Shown: positions 24,682 to 38,595, numbered from the stretch's first letter. The stretch is 64,000 nt of DNA from Diprion similis (GCF_021155765.1 NC_060112.1:11842001-11906000), one strand, 5' to 3'. A program made the numbers and translations. Notes: generated by a model from the letters alone, not told the origin.

Positions 24682-27600
24682 TTTATCCGTATTTAAGCTA
24701 ACAAGTCTAATAGTTCAAAAGTACCTCGATCAGGTCGGATCTGACTTCCGTGAAAACCGGAAATGAGCAGGAGGCGACACCGGGTAAACGCACTGGGGGT
24801 ACTTGGAAACGAGGGCAAGATATAACCGATTCCAACTTCGAGGTTACTGAACCAGTTGGCCGAAGAAGCTGTTGTCAGCGAGCCCAGTATGAACTGGAGG
24901 GAGTACCACGGCAATGGCGCCAAGCGAACAGAGGCTTGGCCATGAAAGAGCGAGAGAGACAGTAGACATTGGTATTTTTGTCACTCTCCAACGAGGCCAT
25001 GCCGTGTGTGATAAGCGGTGTTTGTGTTGGTATCACCGCATAGAGAGACGTACCTAACATCTAACTGTTTCATCCGCTACGCTGATAGGGTACTCCCGCC
25101 CTGTCCATACACCAGATGCCAGTGTCTATCAGTGCAGCCGGTTGTTTCGACTTTGCTGGCTCCGTTTAGTTCACCATATTATGTGACGGTGGGACCGACG
25201 AGCACCTGTGGGGCCTGGTAAAACCAGTTTCATGGTTGTACGATCAGAGATGTGTAACTGTTTTTCGTTAAGGAACGAAAAACAAGTCTAATTATTCCAT
25301 CGCGTCCAGGTGCTGGGTAGTCACATCTGTAGCTTTATGATTACCGCATCGCCAACTCGTATAATGTCATCTTATATATATATATATATACACTTATTTT
25401 TAATCTCTTGAGATGATAGCGCGCGGACTCTTGTTTACCGCAATAGATTCGGCACAGCGTTGATGTTGAGATAACGTATCTGAAAAATCCTTCTACATCG
25501 TGTTTTCGCATGATGACGTATTGATCGTATCTTATATGTGTTCCCGCGACATGTTTTTCCGGGCTTTTATTACTGTTTTTTCACCATTTATCAAGAAGGG
25601 ATTACGACATTTTCACTTAGCGGATAACACTGCAAGTTGTAAACAGTGTATAAATGTATACTTTATAATTGTAAATATCTATATAAGTCGCTGGTTTTGT
25701 TCATCTTTTCATTCAATCGTTGCAGCTGACGTTGAATACGATCAAAGAATACTGCCTACTCGTGATATATACTACAACGTCAGAGAGATCAGACGATATT
25801 AGGAAAGAGTTACAACAACTTTGCCTTTTGCGGGTAATTGTTTGCTGACTTTACACTCTAGAGTCAGCACAATCTTATTGGGATTTTCTAAACACGTGTG
25901 CATAACTTACCGACATGCAGGTGCAATCTTGGGTAGCTTCCATCAAACTTCTCCAAAACCGTATACCTAATGGAAATTCGTTTAAAATCTATGTTGACTG
26001 CATTTCGAAAAGTGTTTTGCTGTTCTGTGATTAAATTCCATATCATATTTAAGTTTGTTAAACAAAAATGATAATTATATTTGGACAAGAGTTACATGTA
26101 GAGTAGGTGCCTTGCACATTTTTTTTTGTCCTATTTTTTTTTTTTTATAATATGCACAAGTAAATGAAGATAAAAATTAAATAACCAGTCCAAAAATGAA
26201 ACAGCAGCTCAATTTTTATAACTTTCAGGAGACTGTTCTACTTTTAATGAAACCGTTAATAAAACCGACAGACGAATCCGTTACACGAGTATAATGCAAT
26301 TAGCGGAATGAACAATTTTTGTGTGATTTTACTCAACCGTTAGCATCCATTAATGTATTCCACTTGAACATACATTCCACATGAAATAAATTGAATATAA
26401 AAATGTTTAAAAATTTCCTTCTATCTGACGTTTCGCGACGACTACACATGTTTTTTTTTATATTTTAACAGCAGTTAACATTAATTCCAATATTTTTTTT
26501 CACATCCCAATTAGCTTACGATATTTAGTCAGTCGCAAAGAAATATTATTGGGAAAATTAATGCTTGTGTAGCCATATATCAGGTATCGAAATATTTATT
26601 TTAACAACACTAAAGCACGAATAATAACAAGAGAGGGTAAATAAATATTTGGTAAGAATATTTCTTCCATGGAGTCTTTGAGGATAGACTTTTCGATTAT
26701 AATTCTTTGGGCAAGGACTAAATTGGTAGGGCAATTAAAATCATAACTGATGCTTTACTAAACTAATACTTTATTAAAATATTATGTAATATTTACAGCA
26801 AGTAGAAAGTATGTATATTGTATAATCTACTAAATATTAAGGGTATCAATTCTTAGTCCTTATTAATACGTATTATACTAAACAAAATAATTAATGTAAT
26901 ATGCATAATTTATAATAATTGCATGGTCTCTAGTCAAATAGAATTACTACGCTCAGACAGCTACGTACTGTCACTACTTTTAGCACTACCACCATTTCAA
27001 GGTTAAATTCATGCACACAGACGAAATTCATACAACATCGTTAGTGTTATCTTTTTAGTGTTGGCATGTAGCTGGCTATATTGACTACGCGATATTTTTC
27101 ATAATGTAATTAGTCGAATCGGGTGTACTTCAAAAATTAGCATTTACAATTGGTGAATATGGATAATAATAAAGACGACGTAAAATTTTATGATTTTATT
27201 CATGTATCCATCTATCGCATAGTAAATTTAAATACCTTTACCTTGTTTTGTAAAATTAGTATTCGATGTGTGGAAATTATTCGAAACAATTCGGGAATAA
27301 GTATTCGAAAAATTTCATTGCTTAAAACTTGTTGTCTCTAGCTAGTCTTTGTTCATCATCACGTAATAAGTTACAATTACCGCGCACGTGCGTTTTGTGT
27401 GTGTGTGTGTGTTTGTGGAAGTTTTTTTTTTCTTTGCCTCGTTAAACTTGAAAAAAAAAAAAAAAAAACAAACACAATAAAGAGAGAAAGAAACGGTAAA
27501 TTTTTTGGTCCAGTCTAATTCAAAAAAGTATCACTTTCATAATTGCCTCTCTTGCTGCGTTCTCATTTTCTCTCAGGTGAAGAGCCGAGGAGCTGCAAAA

Positions 27601-27803
27601 TTGTTCCAGCTGTACGCAGGTTTCAAAATCAACAGTTAGGACATCACTTTATGACTCGGTGCTGTGAATCTCAAAAACGGTATTTTTGTTCGAGCATATT
27701 ACTGCCCTGCGAAGAGTGGCCTTCGTGTTGTCCGGAGCCGTTTGCTCTTGAAACCTCAGCTATAGCTCAAGGTGTTCGATAGTGGAAACGTCATCGGGAT
27801 TGT
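24682..27803. other. ADHFE1 promoter region and 3' flank of the LRR gene
   Basis: 24682-25330 is GC-richer than its surroundings and sits immediately upstream of the ADHFE1 start, so it is the likely promoter; no consensus core element could be fixed. From 25330 to 27500 it is AT-rich with (TA)n at 25373-25391, a (GT)n tract at about 27395-27412 and an A-run near 27451. 27520-27803 is GC-richer and is probably the 3' UTR of the LRR gene; a minus-strand AATAAA is at 27195-27200. No coding exon seen. Confidence 0.5.
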
Positions 27804-30800
27804 CTAGACGCTCTCGGGGACAATCTTATCGTAATGGAAGGTACTGCTCGAGTAGAAGCTTCCACGCTTCGGCATATGAGGGGTCGGAATCTCCTCTTGA
27901 AGCGGCTTGTAGACAAGACCACAGTTCTTGTTGTCGATCAGTCCAGGGCGCAGAATCATCGGAGCCCGAATTACGGGGCCACGGCCTCTGCGCTTCGAAA
28001 GACACATGGCGAGGTTCGCCACCAAAAGGACGACGGCCAGCGTCACCAGGATGACGGTAAGCACAGGCCACACGACTCCTGCGTACCAAGGTTGATAGTG
28101 CTCACCGACTGAGCCGTATTCCTGGTATTCCGGTTCCTCGGACAAGAAGGCGTCCTCCAGCTGCTCGTCCTTATCTGCGCGACCTTGATCGAACGCCTGA
28201 GAAACAAAAATGGTTTTGTAACAACACAAACTGTTTTTGCTTGAAAAACATTCCCATTAGCTCTCCTTCTTTTCTGTTACACGTTTCAAATGACACCACT
28301 TTGCATCTACATACTACCGCAAATATCGGTTAAGCAACTCAATGTAGAAAATGGAAATTTACCTGGCCAGCTAGTTCTTCTAGGTAATTGACTGGTGGCT
28401 TGAAACCATCAACATTGTTAGGCATGTTTGGCCTACGTGGCAGAGGTCTTAGAGGAGGTCCACCCTCCATGCTGTCGCAGACGACCTTCGCTATGTCCAT
28501 CCATTCGCCGAGATCGCTGGCGACGCTGGAGTCGCTGTAGTCATCAAGAGCGTAATTGCTTACGTAGCGCAAGGTCTCACTGGGATCGACACCGTGGTCA
28601 ATCAGCCATTGAATCGCGGCATTAAACTCCTGGTCACACGCGAGAGGATTGTTGGAGATATCGAGGCCGGAGAGATGAGGGGTCGCCTGCAAGTCACCGA
28701 CGCTGATTTGCTCGATTCGGTTGCCACGAGCCGACAGGTACCTGTTGCAAAATCAGATTATCATTCGGCGTGACAAGTATTCATACACGAAATACGGTTC
28801 AGGGTGATTCAACAAGGCCTATCGGATCATTAACTCACCTTAGGTGTGGAAGTGGCACGACATTGTCGCTCCAGATTCTGTCCAGACCGCACCTGCTGAC
28901 GTCCAATCGTTCCAAGTTTGGAATGAGCAAGAACGGTGCAACTTGAAGAGTGATCAGTGGGTTTCCAGCGAGGTTCAATTTCGTCAGAGACCTTGCACCT
29001 TGGAACGTGTCGACTTCCAGAGCGGTGAACAGGTTGTCAGAAAGGTCCAAGTCTTTCAGTGCTGACATGCTTCTGAGGAGCCCTCTCGGCAAACGGCTTA
29101 GCCGGTTACTTGCTAGATTGAGGTGACGCAGAGCACTCATGGTGTCAAAGGTTCCTGGTTCCAGGTCCAAAAGTCCACAGTCAGCACATTCGAATTTTTC
29201 GAGACTGTAACCCCGAATAAAGATAATATGGTCAATTGTTTGACACACGATACACAAAAAAAGAAACGTAGGTATGTATAAAAAATATACCTGAAGCTGC
29301 CCGCCTGTGATTTGAATACCGGTAAAGTTTCCAAACCGGGATTGTCGTTCATGATAAGAGATTCGAGGCGAATATTGGTCCTCAAATGATGTTCCGTCAG
29401 TGTGCTCAGTTTGTTATCGCTGAGATCAAGGCGTTTCAGATTAACCAAATCCGCGAACGCATGTTGGTGAATCCTCTTGAGACCGTTTGACCTAAGGTAG
29501 AGTTCTTCTAGTTCGGTAAGAGCACTAAGGTCGGACTTGCCGATGGTTTTGATCCTGTTTTTGGATGCGTCGAGTATGCTGATTGTCGAAGTCTTGATGC
29601 TTGCCAGAGTCGTGAAGTTGTTTCCTAAAATAAAAGTTTTTTTTTTTAAAGACTTATGTACCATGTTGAATAGACTAAAGTGTCGAGCAGTGAAAAGAAA
29701 AAAAATAATAATAGCACAAACACTAACCAGCAATTCGCAGTAGTTCAAGATATTCATTGTCGTCAAACACATCAGCCGGAAAACCGCTTAGTTGGTTGTG
29801 GGAGAGGTCAATTTCATCCAATTCAACGAGAGGGGTGAAAATCGCTCGCTCAACAGCCCTGAGCCTATTCGATCTAAGGCTAAGATAGACCAGTTGCCGC
29901 ATCCTTGCAAAAGTAGTCGGCAAGATACGGGGGAGATAGTTGTTGGAGAAATCGAATTCAGTCACGCTGGGCGCGTCCAAGAAGTATTTGGTGAAGGTGT
30001 TGTCCTTCGCCTGAGTGTACTGTAGGGGATTGCCGGATATAGTCAAAACATTGAGCTGTGTGTTGTTCACGAAGGCGTCGGGAGGTATGTCCATCAATCC
30101 GTTTCCAGTCAGGTTAACGGAGAACAAGTCCGGGAGACCGTCGAATGCGGTCTTGTCAAATTCGGAAATTGTGGTATTGACAATTGAGAAAGCTGACAAC
30201 TGTTGCAGATCCTTTTCGCGTAGGTCGTGTGGACCCAGCTTGACGTCCGGTGCATTTTCGATTTTGAGGAGAGCAATGTCCATACTGAAAGACTGTTCTT
30301 TGTTGAACTTGGTGCATCTGTAATATCAAAGTAACGATGATGGGTCAGTGATTGTTCGGGGAAAGGTACGTGTAAATTATAAAATCATTTTTCCTCCTTC
30401 GAGGACTGATTTACCTAACTGACTTTACGGTCATGTGTCCCGTAGAGCATGAACAATCCGCAGGGCAGTCCTGCTCGAAGAGAATCTCTTCGTCTTCGTC
30501 AAGCTCATCGTCGAGCGCGTCCTCATCCTCAAGGTCCCACTCCATGTCATCGGCCATGAGAATATCGTCAGTCTCGTTGTACTTCAAGTCCTCATCCTCC
30601 ATCAGCTCGTTCAGGGCATCCTTTTCGGGATCTGGATTGCCGACAGGTTTCGATGGAATGAGAATGTTTGATTTCTCGTCTACAAGCTCGGGTAACACTG
30701 TCAGCTTATCATTCTTACCGTTAGATTTCAATGTTTCGATATTTTCCTTCTGGACCTATAAACGAACAAATCACAGTTATCATCACTTAATTATATTGTA

Positions 30801-31174
30801 ACTACGATAAACAGGAGCATCAAAAATTTCTCGCTGACCTTGTCGCCGAGCGTTTCCTCGTCCAACGAGCGGATTTCCTCCAGAAGCATCTCCTGTGGGT
30901 TCAGCAGACTCTCAACGCGCCATGGTGCGCCCGTCTTCGTCGTGGATAGTGCAAGTTCAGACGCTGACGGAGGTGAGCTACCATTATTTGGGGGTGGGGG
31001 CGGTGGAGGTGGAGTTCCTGTTGGTCGTGGAGTTGGAGTTGTGGTTTGTCGTGGAGATGGTGGATGTGTACTTGTAGTCGCTGGCGGATGTGTACTTGTA
31101 GTCGGTGATACAGAAATGACTCCGGTGGTAATCGTCAAGATCACCACCAGCAGCAAAGCTGCTCCTTGCTTCAT
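27804..31174 (-). CDS. leucine-rich-repeat type I transmembrane protein
   Basis: Seven coding exons on the minus strand: 31174-30839, 30755-30415, 30317-29728, 29624-29291, 29204-28839, 28741-28363 and 28196-27804; the join is 913 codons (912 aa), all GT..AG with agreeing phases. Layout: signal peptide (1-21); Pro/Thr/Ser-rich, mucin-like stretch with eight prolines in a row (about 22-75); a very acidic segment (about 155-207); LRRNT-type cysteines C209, C213, C215 and C227; many leucine-rich repeats (about 230-730); LRRCT-like NPLAC; an acidic Tyr-rich juxtamembrane stretch; a membrane segment (about 821-846); KRR stop-transfer; and a 66-residue tail ending PESV. Such proteins are cell-surface receptors or adhesion molecules. 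The C-terminal tail reminds me of insect windpipe (wdp), but I am not certain and leave the symbol blank. The ATG lies 13 nt after an acceptor (exon begins at 31187), so upstream noncoding exon(s) exist. An alternative start further upstream would spoil the signal peptide. Confidence 0.88.
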
Positions 31175-31187
31175 CTTTGCGTAGGAC

Positions 31188-34100
31188 CTGAACATAAATT
31201 TTTTTCCATGATTAGAATATTTGCTAGTTGAATATTCGGCTAAGTCGAATTCTGTATCAATTGTGTTTTGTTCTAAAGTGATTTTCGCACATATTAAGTC
31301 TTCAAGAGCACTGACTGCGAAAGTATACCCGAGGTGTCTCGATTTTTTCCACTCTATGATATGTCGTATTACATCAAAAAGCATCAGATATGTGCACTAA
31401 TTCGGGTGTTTAAGGAGTAGAACCTCCCCCTAAAGTTTGCCCCCAAAATTTCATTTTTTAGGGTTTCTCGATAACCATGTCATTTTTTTTAATCCTCCGA
31501 ATGGAAATCAGTCATTATCAACATACGAAAATATGCGCAGTATTTTTACCCTCACTTGCGGCATGCCTTATTTCTTGAGGATAAAGTTTAGGTTTTTAAT
31601 TCATAGATATCGCTAAATAGTTTCAGGGGTATGTCGAATGATCCGGTTAAACAATATTTCACGTATTCAAACGTTGCAGTTAGTAGATAACGAAGACAAG
31701 CGTCTGCATGACAATTTGGAGCAAGATTTTGTTTCGATTCGGTACATTTTATAATATTTTACAATATAAAATATATTTTGCATGCCAGTCCCTCAAGCGA
31801 GTGCAGTTTTATTGTAACTAATTGTTATACAAAACAACTAGTAAATAGCGATATAGTACGTCATTTTTTTTTAATCTTCTCATAGCTGTGTGCCAATTAC
31901 TTATGTAAACATTCGTTCACGGCGGTGTACTTATTTTATTTGGTTGTTCGCGAAACGTTATCTCTCCAATTCACGTGAGCTTTATAATTCATACTCCTGA
32001 GAACGAGATATCTAGGAATTAGAACTTTCCTCACGGTCATGCGGTTATAATAGTTCGACAGACGCTGCAGGGAACTCGGTAGAAGGTGTGACGCGTCCTG
32101 TACAATATTCTTGGCAAAGCAACTATACTGTTGCAAATCTTTTATTCAAATACATATACGTGGGACGTATGTTTCCTGGTATTATATTTGCACTGACCAT
32201 TTTAGACTGATTAGTCTTCTCGCGATTGAAGTTACTGTCTGAAATGATTATTCTTGTTATATTGTTCATGGAACCTTATTGTGGCTGCTTAAAACGTAAA
32301 TTTCTTACCCTCCAGGCTATAATCGCGACTCACATATCAGTTGCATCTAAACATACACAAAAATTTATTGTAAATGTTTTCCGAACACTGATCGTGACTC
32401 GTTATCGTGATCCACAGATCGATTGCTCAATACCTTACAAATTCTAATCGGTTCGATCAGTCTGCGGTACACCTACGCATATAATACATGTGCATATCGA
32501 TAAACGGTAGGGGAATAATTGTATTTACGTCTCTTCGCGGAGAGAAAAAGTTTGATGAGATTGAGGATCAAGTGCCGACTAGCGTTAATGAAATAAACCT
32601 TTCCAAGCATCGAAAATTTGTTGAATATTTTTGCTTTATTTATCCACGTAAACGTTAGAGCAAAATTCCAATCAGTATTTTTTACTTTCGATGTTTGCAG
32701 TTACCGACGATTCGGAATTCCTCGATCAGCATAATAACGCACGTAATATCCTGCTTGCGAAATATTCTAGTCTGCGAAGATAATTTACGTGGGTTGAACA
32801 TCGCACACTGCACATTCGCATAACCGGTTGAGTCTATTGCGTATGGAATAGTTTAAAATTCACCGGTACTATCCGACCAGTGAATAGTAAAAGGAAGCAT
32901 TAAACGATGCTCGCAGGTGCTCGTCGCAAAATTCGATCTATACGTATAGTGTGACATATATTTGAGGTACTCCACCCCAAATCGATTTACGTCTGATCCT
33001 CACCATCGGTGATCTTATTTATTTTTAAGTACGGTGTAGAGTATGCAAAAAGGTCATTTTTCGCTGAGCTTTGGATTTTTTGGACCACAGGTTTGATTAT
33101 TTTTTGTGGTTTTGGGAGTAGTAAAAATCAAACGGGTATTCCAAAATATCTAAAGCTCACAATGAAAGATGATTTTTTTATACACTCTATGCCGTACTTA
33201 AAAATTTTTTAAATCACCGATGGCGAGGGTCAAACGTACGTCGTTTTGGTGTGGAGTTGAGTTCACTTCACCTAAGATGGCGGGTAATACATATGCTTCG
33301 TCAATAGCGCGATTACACGCCATTCTATAAGCGTTCGATTTGCCGTAGCAACTGCGCATCGATGTGTGTGACCTGAGTCAGTGACACACATATTCGCACC
33401 ATTATCAAGCATGCGTTTTATCAGCCAGATGACTAGGCCTTGGGATATCGGTATCAAGATTACCAATTTATCACTTACACGACTTGTACCGTTTCAAACT
33501 TTGCCCGTATATCCTTTTGGAACGAATATTATTAATGTATAATATACAGTTTTCGTATGGAATTGAGCCATTATCTCTTGGCACGATTTTCAATTTCCTC
33601 AAACTTCGGATCCTGACCCAACATCTCGTCACCTGGGCAAAGTCATTTGGTACTCTAGAGTCTCTAATCCTTCTCCGAAGAAACGCGGAACACACATGTT
33701 CATTGTTCATCACGTATCATTTACGTATAACTAATTGTCAATAACTTGGACGAGGAAACTAACAAAGTAACATATTTTATAGCGCGAGATGAATTCCTAG
33801 CATCGAGGTCATTTTTTCCACACAGCTCGTCGTCAAGGCGATCCAAGACATGTGTGGTGTCATTATAACTGGTACCTAGGTACATATATAACGAAGTCGA
33901 ACGATTCATTCATCGGTTCATCGGAATAAAGGTGCGTAAACAGGTTCTGAAAGGAACAGCGTCATGTTCGTCTTATCTTCAAAAACGCCGAGTACAATTT
34001 CGAAGTCGCAAATCACCTCGCCCCGCCATTCTACTACCTAGTACGTATATATATGAATTATGAAAGCACGCTTTTGTCACGAAGATGATGACGGGTATAC

Positions 34101-34300
34101 GGATTCGCGGTATCTGCTTTTTCCTCCTTATCTCCTACGCAGGTTTCACGTGAGTAGCAAGACTTGTGTTTCTTCTCACAGCAGCTGTAGGTACTTGTAT
34201 AAGCTGTCGAGATCAGCAATTCGATTCAAGGATGTACGAACACCCGCGGCGATCGCTTTGTTGACGAGAAAAAAGAAAGCCGAAGGGAAAAAATATGACT
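31188..34300. other. upstream region of the LRR gene, no coding exon
   Basis: AT-rich DNA that must include the intron preceding the LRR gene's first coding exon (acceptor AG at 31189-31188). Apart from a foldback element at 32969-33257 I see no gene; open frames here are short and unrecognised. Confidence 0.5.
32969..33257. mobile_element. foldback / MITE-like element
   Basis: A roughly 289-bp element that is an imperfect palindrome through almost its whole length. The ends are ACTCCACCCC at 32969 and GGTGTGGAGT ending 33257. Inner landmarks CCATCGGTGAT (about 33003-33013) and ATCACCGATGG (about 33212-33222), and AAGTACGG (about 33027) and CCGTACTT (about 33193), are mirrored. Arms of about 135 bp meet near 33110. 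Nonautonomous DNA transposons often look like this. A target-site duplication is not certain; TTGAG occurs close to both ends. Confidence 0.7.
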
Positions 34301-37300
34301 CAGGCGCATTCTCGATTTGCTTATAATAATAACAAATCGACCGAGCGAGCGACTATAACAATTATCTTTTTATTCTGCGCACCGCGGTATCGATAAGTAA
34401 AATTATCACAGGATATTTCATCTGCTGTTCTCAACGGGTATTAATAGATTATACTGACGACAAATAAACGCTGCAGCGATCTTAAAAAGAGTATCGCTCA
34501 AGTCAATCAAATATATTTATTTATTATAAATTATACTTCCGTTGAGCCACGTAAAGTATCGATTGAGAATTCATATGAATCAAATTGAAATCAATTCGAC
34601 TGAACGTGAAATTGTAGGTACTTGGGTTTCCTTGTTCTCTTTTATTGCAACACATTTTATCTACTCCATTGAAATCGCGACACGGTTCAACGCGATCCAT
34701 TATTTTTGAAAACTCAAATTCAGGTTCGTATTCTAGTTGTACAAAGAGGAAATGAATTACGAATTAAATTGGTGTAATGTATAGAATTATAGAGTGGAAC
34801 GCGGAGTTGCGTAAGAGATTCGTATGTGGATGCATATGCCTCGGTGTCGTTAGCAACAATGGCTATTTTTTTCGTAGCAGGTTGCACATTATTTAGCGGA
34901 TCCTGCGTCGCGGTTATCCGACACCTTTGCGCAATTCGCAGGTGTGACGACGCTCCGTGCTGTTTTCACGTCTGCAACGATGCATGTTTTTGTTAATTCC
35001 ACTGCAAGGTAACGGCCATAAAGAGAGTTCGATACCCGTTACGGGACATAAAGGTCTCTGATAGGTTGCCAGTAATTTCTAGGTAAATATCTAACAAACT
35101 GTCTCGAATGGCAAAATTAAATTTCTAGAGGTGCTTCGAGTCAGCCAATTTTTCGCCATAATTTGTTCCTGCGATCATGTTTGTGCGAATGATTTTCATA
35201 GTTTGTTTCTTTTTTTTTTTTGAAAAATGGTGCATGACATATATTCCAAGGCTTTTTACTATATCGATGAGCCTACACCTAATTTTCTAGAGAACTTTAT
35301 TCTCACCTCGAATCATACCAGCTCAATTATACATATATAGTAGTGACTCTTGTCTTTATAAGATTTTCAGAAAATTATCATGTAATATGCGACATTAATT
35401 TGCAGTGTAATTTCAGAGTAATTACGGTCACAATGTATCAACGTTGATACCAATCTTCAAATCGTTGTGTTATCTCGTCGAGTGTAATCTAATACAAGAA
35501 AATTAACTTAATGTGATTCAATTTGAAGTAAATAAGAAGTTGAGTAATCAGTTCAAAATCTTCAAAATTATTATATGTAGTATCACAATTATTATATGAA
35601 GTGCAACAGAAACAAAGCAACACTTGAAGTCGATTAAGCACTTGAGTCATAAATCACGGGTTCTAATTGATTTTACTGTAGAATAAACAAGCCTCGAAAA
35701 AAATGTGAAAAATCGAGAAGCTGCGGGAAGTTTCATCTACCGGAACGGAAATGATTTTTATATATTTGGAATTTCACGCGTTGAGGAATTCCTGCATGGA
35801 ATTATACAGGGTTCAAAGAGTTTGCACTACGTGGGGAGAAATCAACGATGATTAGTCATTCGAATTCTTAGTGAAGATAAAATATACACGATATACTGTA
35901 AACTTTATAGGTACGTTGTACAGATTGTGTATATTAACGTACATTCATAAGTTCTGTAGGGTAGAAAATGCCTTGAAGGTAATCGTTCCGGCGAAACGAT
36001 CACCGACACCGCAAAAACCGCTGTGGATTGCATATTAAAAGTTTAAAGTTTGTTTGTTTGGAAAAAATAAACATTTCTTGAAACTTTGTTGATCCATAAT
36101 TTTTCTTGCTTTATCGCGAACCAAAGTTTGCTTCATTTAAAACAAAAAAATTGTATGAGAAACTTGAACACTGATAAAACGAAAGAATTTAACCCTTCGT
36201 AATTTCTTGTAATAAGTTTTTGACTTAGAGTATACCAACACGTTTTTGGCGAAGTAAATCGACTCGGGAAAATTTTCTTTAATTGGAACACAATTTTTAA
36301 GTAAGAATTTCACAGCGTAAATGGTGAATTTGCGAATACGAACCTGTGCGACGAGATTAGAAGCGCGACACGTCGACGCTGCAGTGACGTAATTGTCGGG
36401 TTCCGATGAACCAGCGACGCTTCTTATCGCGAAATTCAATTCCAGCAAATCTATCTTTGCACGAGTTGCGAGAGCTTCAGCACCTTAATTCCCGAACCTA
36501 AGGGTATAAGTTTCTTCGAATTTAGTGAAAACGTGGGACTCGAACGAAGGCCCCGCCGCTTCTACACCCGCGGCGAGGGATGTCAGGTAATTTCGTTTCT
36601 GGGCAACCGCGCCAGGTGGGTCGGGCAGCCCTTTGTCCAGGGAATTATACCGCAAATGCACACCGTTTCAGGTAAAGTTACCTGCACCATCAGCACCATT
36701 CTAGGCAGGTGGTCCCGATGCACACGCGGTCCGAAGAAGGAGCGGGACTTACGCCTCGGTAAATCTTCCAGAAATGATTCGTCTCGTCGCCAAGAATTTT
36801 CACCACTACCACTACACATGGACGCGCGGTATTCGTCGACGTTTTACACTGGCGAGGAAAATACCTGCCAGAAATATATATATATGTATATATACGACCG
36901 ATTTTCTTCGTTCCGTGTTATGTTGGAGTGAAGCGTTAAAAAACATTCGATCTTATTTTGATTGTTTGAGGGGTAAAAACTGCCCCTTAATTAAACTTGT
37001 GAGAACAAACTGTTTTTCGAACGATGCGAGTCGAGGAGGAAAAGCCACTGTATTCGATACTGTAAAGAATTGAGTAAATTTGTCACCAAGTATAGATATT
37101 CAGCCTTGGAATCACCTACAATTTATTTTTACACCAACGTTTTTACGCTCCTTTTTTTCCTATCGTTTTACAATTAGTTTCAAACTAGACGTTTCTTCGA
37201 ATGCCAACAAGTGTATACGTATAACTACGCAATTTGAAAAGTGGGAGCGACGAACGAGGACGAGGTCGTACAGATTTCTACGCGGAAACGGATGAAGCGA

Positions 37301-38200
37301 CAGCTGCATGTCGCGATTCCGATACCGATCACAGCTTATTTTAACCGGAAGAAATTTTTTCACCTCATTGCTGATCACGCGGCGTATTAAATTCAAGATT
37401 ATCGTTCAGGAATCGACGACTGACGATATTTAGTCAAGTTAGATTTCAGAAGTGGCATCGAGTAAAAGACTTCAAAAATTTTGACAGAAGTTGAGTTTCT
37501 TTGAAAAAGAACTGAAATATAGAGTTCAAAGTGCATTCGGATCGTTGATTTTTTTGTCATAAATATATATTTCTCTATCATAAAACGCATTTTTAACAGT
37601 ATCTCTGTAACTTTTCCAGAATGCGTTGAGGAAATGGTTCAGCTGAAGAGATTGGATAGGGATTGGAGATGCCTGCCATGCACGAGGCGATGATCCCACA
37701 ATGGTTTCGTCGGGTCGGCTCAGGTTGAACTCTACCAACCATGAATCTGAAGATCGTAAAGCCCGACAACGGAATGCGATACTATCGCGTCAAGGTTTGT
37801 TCGAGAAACGAGCCCGCGTTCCGTATGCCGCACGTCAGTCTCAACGCACTAAACGCTTCGATTTCGTTGCAGCATCAACGACGTAAACAGTCATCTTCGC
37901 TCCTGGACCAGCGAGGGATCCCGTCAACTGACGCCAAGATTTCACCTTAATGGCCGACGGATGACACCGGATTTAAAATCGCCGCTTATGGATTATGCGG
38001 ACGATTTTTTAAGGCGAGTCGTTGGCCCAGAAACGATATCTTTTAGTAGTTTTGTTACGATGCGGTCATACGTCGAGTATTTATCAAGTTATTACACTCG
38101 TGAAGTGGAAAAGTCTGTTTTAGAATAAAAAAATGTAAAATACTGAAGTCTTGAAGAAAAGTTTAGATAAAATTGAAATTAAGCGTCTGTTATACGGGAG
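34301..38200. other. noncoding region with CpG-rich patches
   Basis: No convincing coding exon. Patches at about 36360-36430, 36540-36840 and 37640-37960 are GC/CpG-richer than their flanks and carry splice-like motifs (for example CAG/GTAATT near 36587 and CAG/GTAAAG near 36670 on the plus strand). They may be 5' UTR exons or promoters of the LRR gene or of a gene outside the window. Translated frames in these patches match nothing I know. Confidence 0.4.
34388..34395. promoter_or_regulatory. DRE-like site TATCGATA
   Basis: Perfect 8-bp DNA-replication-related element core, bound by DREF in flies and common in housekeeping promoters. It sits beside a CpG-rich stretch (about 34010-34390). 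One 8-mer in 64 kb can arise by chance, so this is weak alone. Confidence 0.25.
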
Positions 38201-38234
38201 GATGATCGATTCTTCAGAAATCGGTGTTACAGGG

Positions 38235-38595
38235 CAATTGTTCTACTCTATTCTACGGAAATATTTTTATACAGAAATGAATTTGAGATTACAATGAGAA
38301 ATAATCCTGTATGATTTATTCTACAGGAAAATTGTTCGACAGAATGTTTTTCTACATAAATTTTTTACACAAAATTAAATTGAATTGAATTACATCAAAA
38401 CGTGCGAAATTTACGATTAAATGTATGATTTTGAGGATTCGATGATTACTCTGAATCTGTATTGTATCAAATACAATCTGTAGAAGAATTTATGTGGAAA
38501 AGTATTCTGTGCAACAATTTTTTCGTAGAAAAATTTTCTGTACATAAAATATTGTATAGAAAAATATTCTGTATAAAAATTCGCAAAATGTAATT
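38235..38595. repeat. imperfect foldback repeat
   Basis: The right half (about 38485-38590) read on the opposite strand resembles the left half (about 38240-38372): blocks such as AATTTATGT, ATTCTGT, CAACAATTTT and CTGTATAAAAAT recur in inverted order. Both arms are built from degenerate TTCTGTA/GAAAAA motifs. It is probably an old inverted-repeat element. Confidence 0.45.

Noticed and set aside
30433-31184. Ser-rich and Gly/Val-rich plus-strand frames opposite the LRR gene
   Set aside because: They mirror the Asp/Glu-rich and Pro/Thr-rich coding of the minus strand.
33009-33212. 67-codon frame inside the 33-kb foldback
   Set aside because: Lies wholly within a palindromic nonautonomous element; no similarity to a transposase.
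36533-36931. 132-codon plus-strand frame at 36.5 kb
   Set aside because: Contains splice-like sites inside it and ends in microsatellite-derived Tyr/Ile repeats; not credible as a protein.
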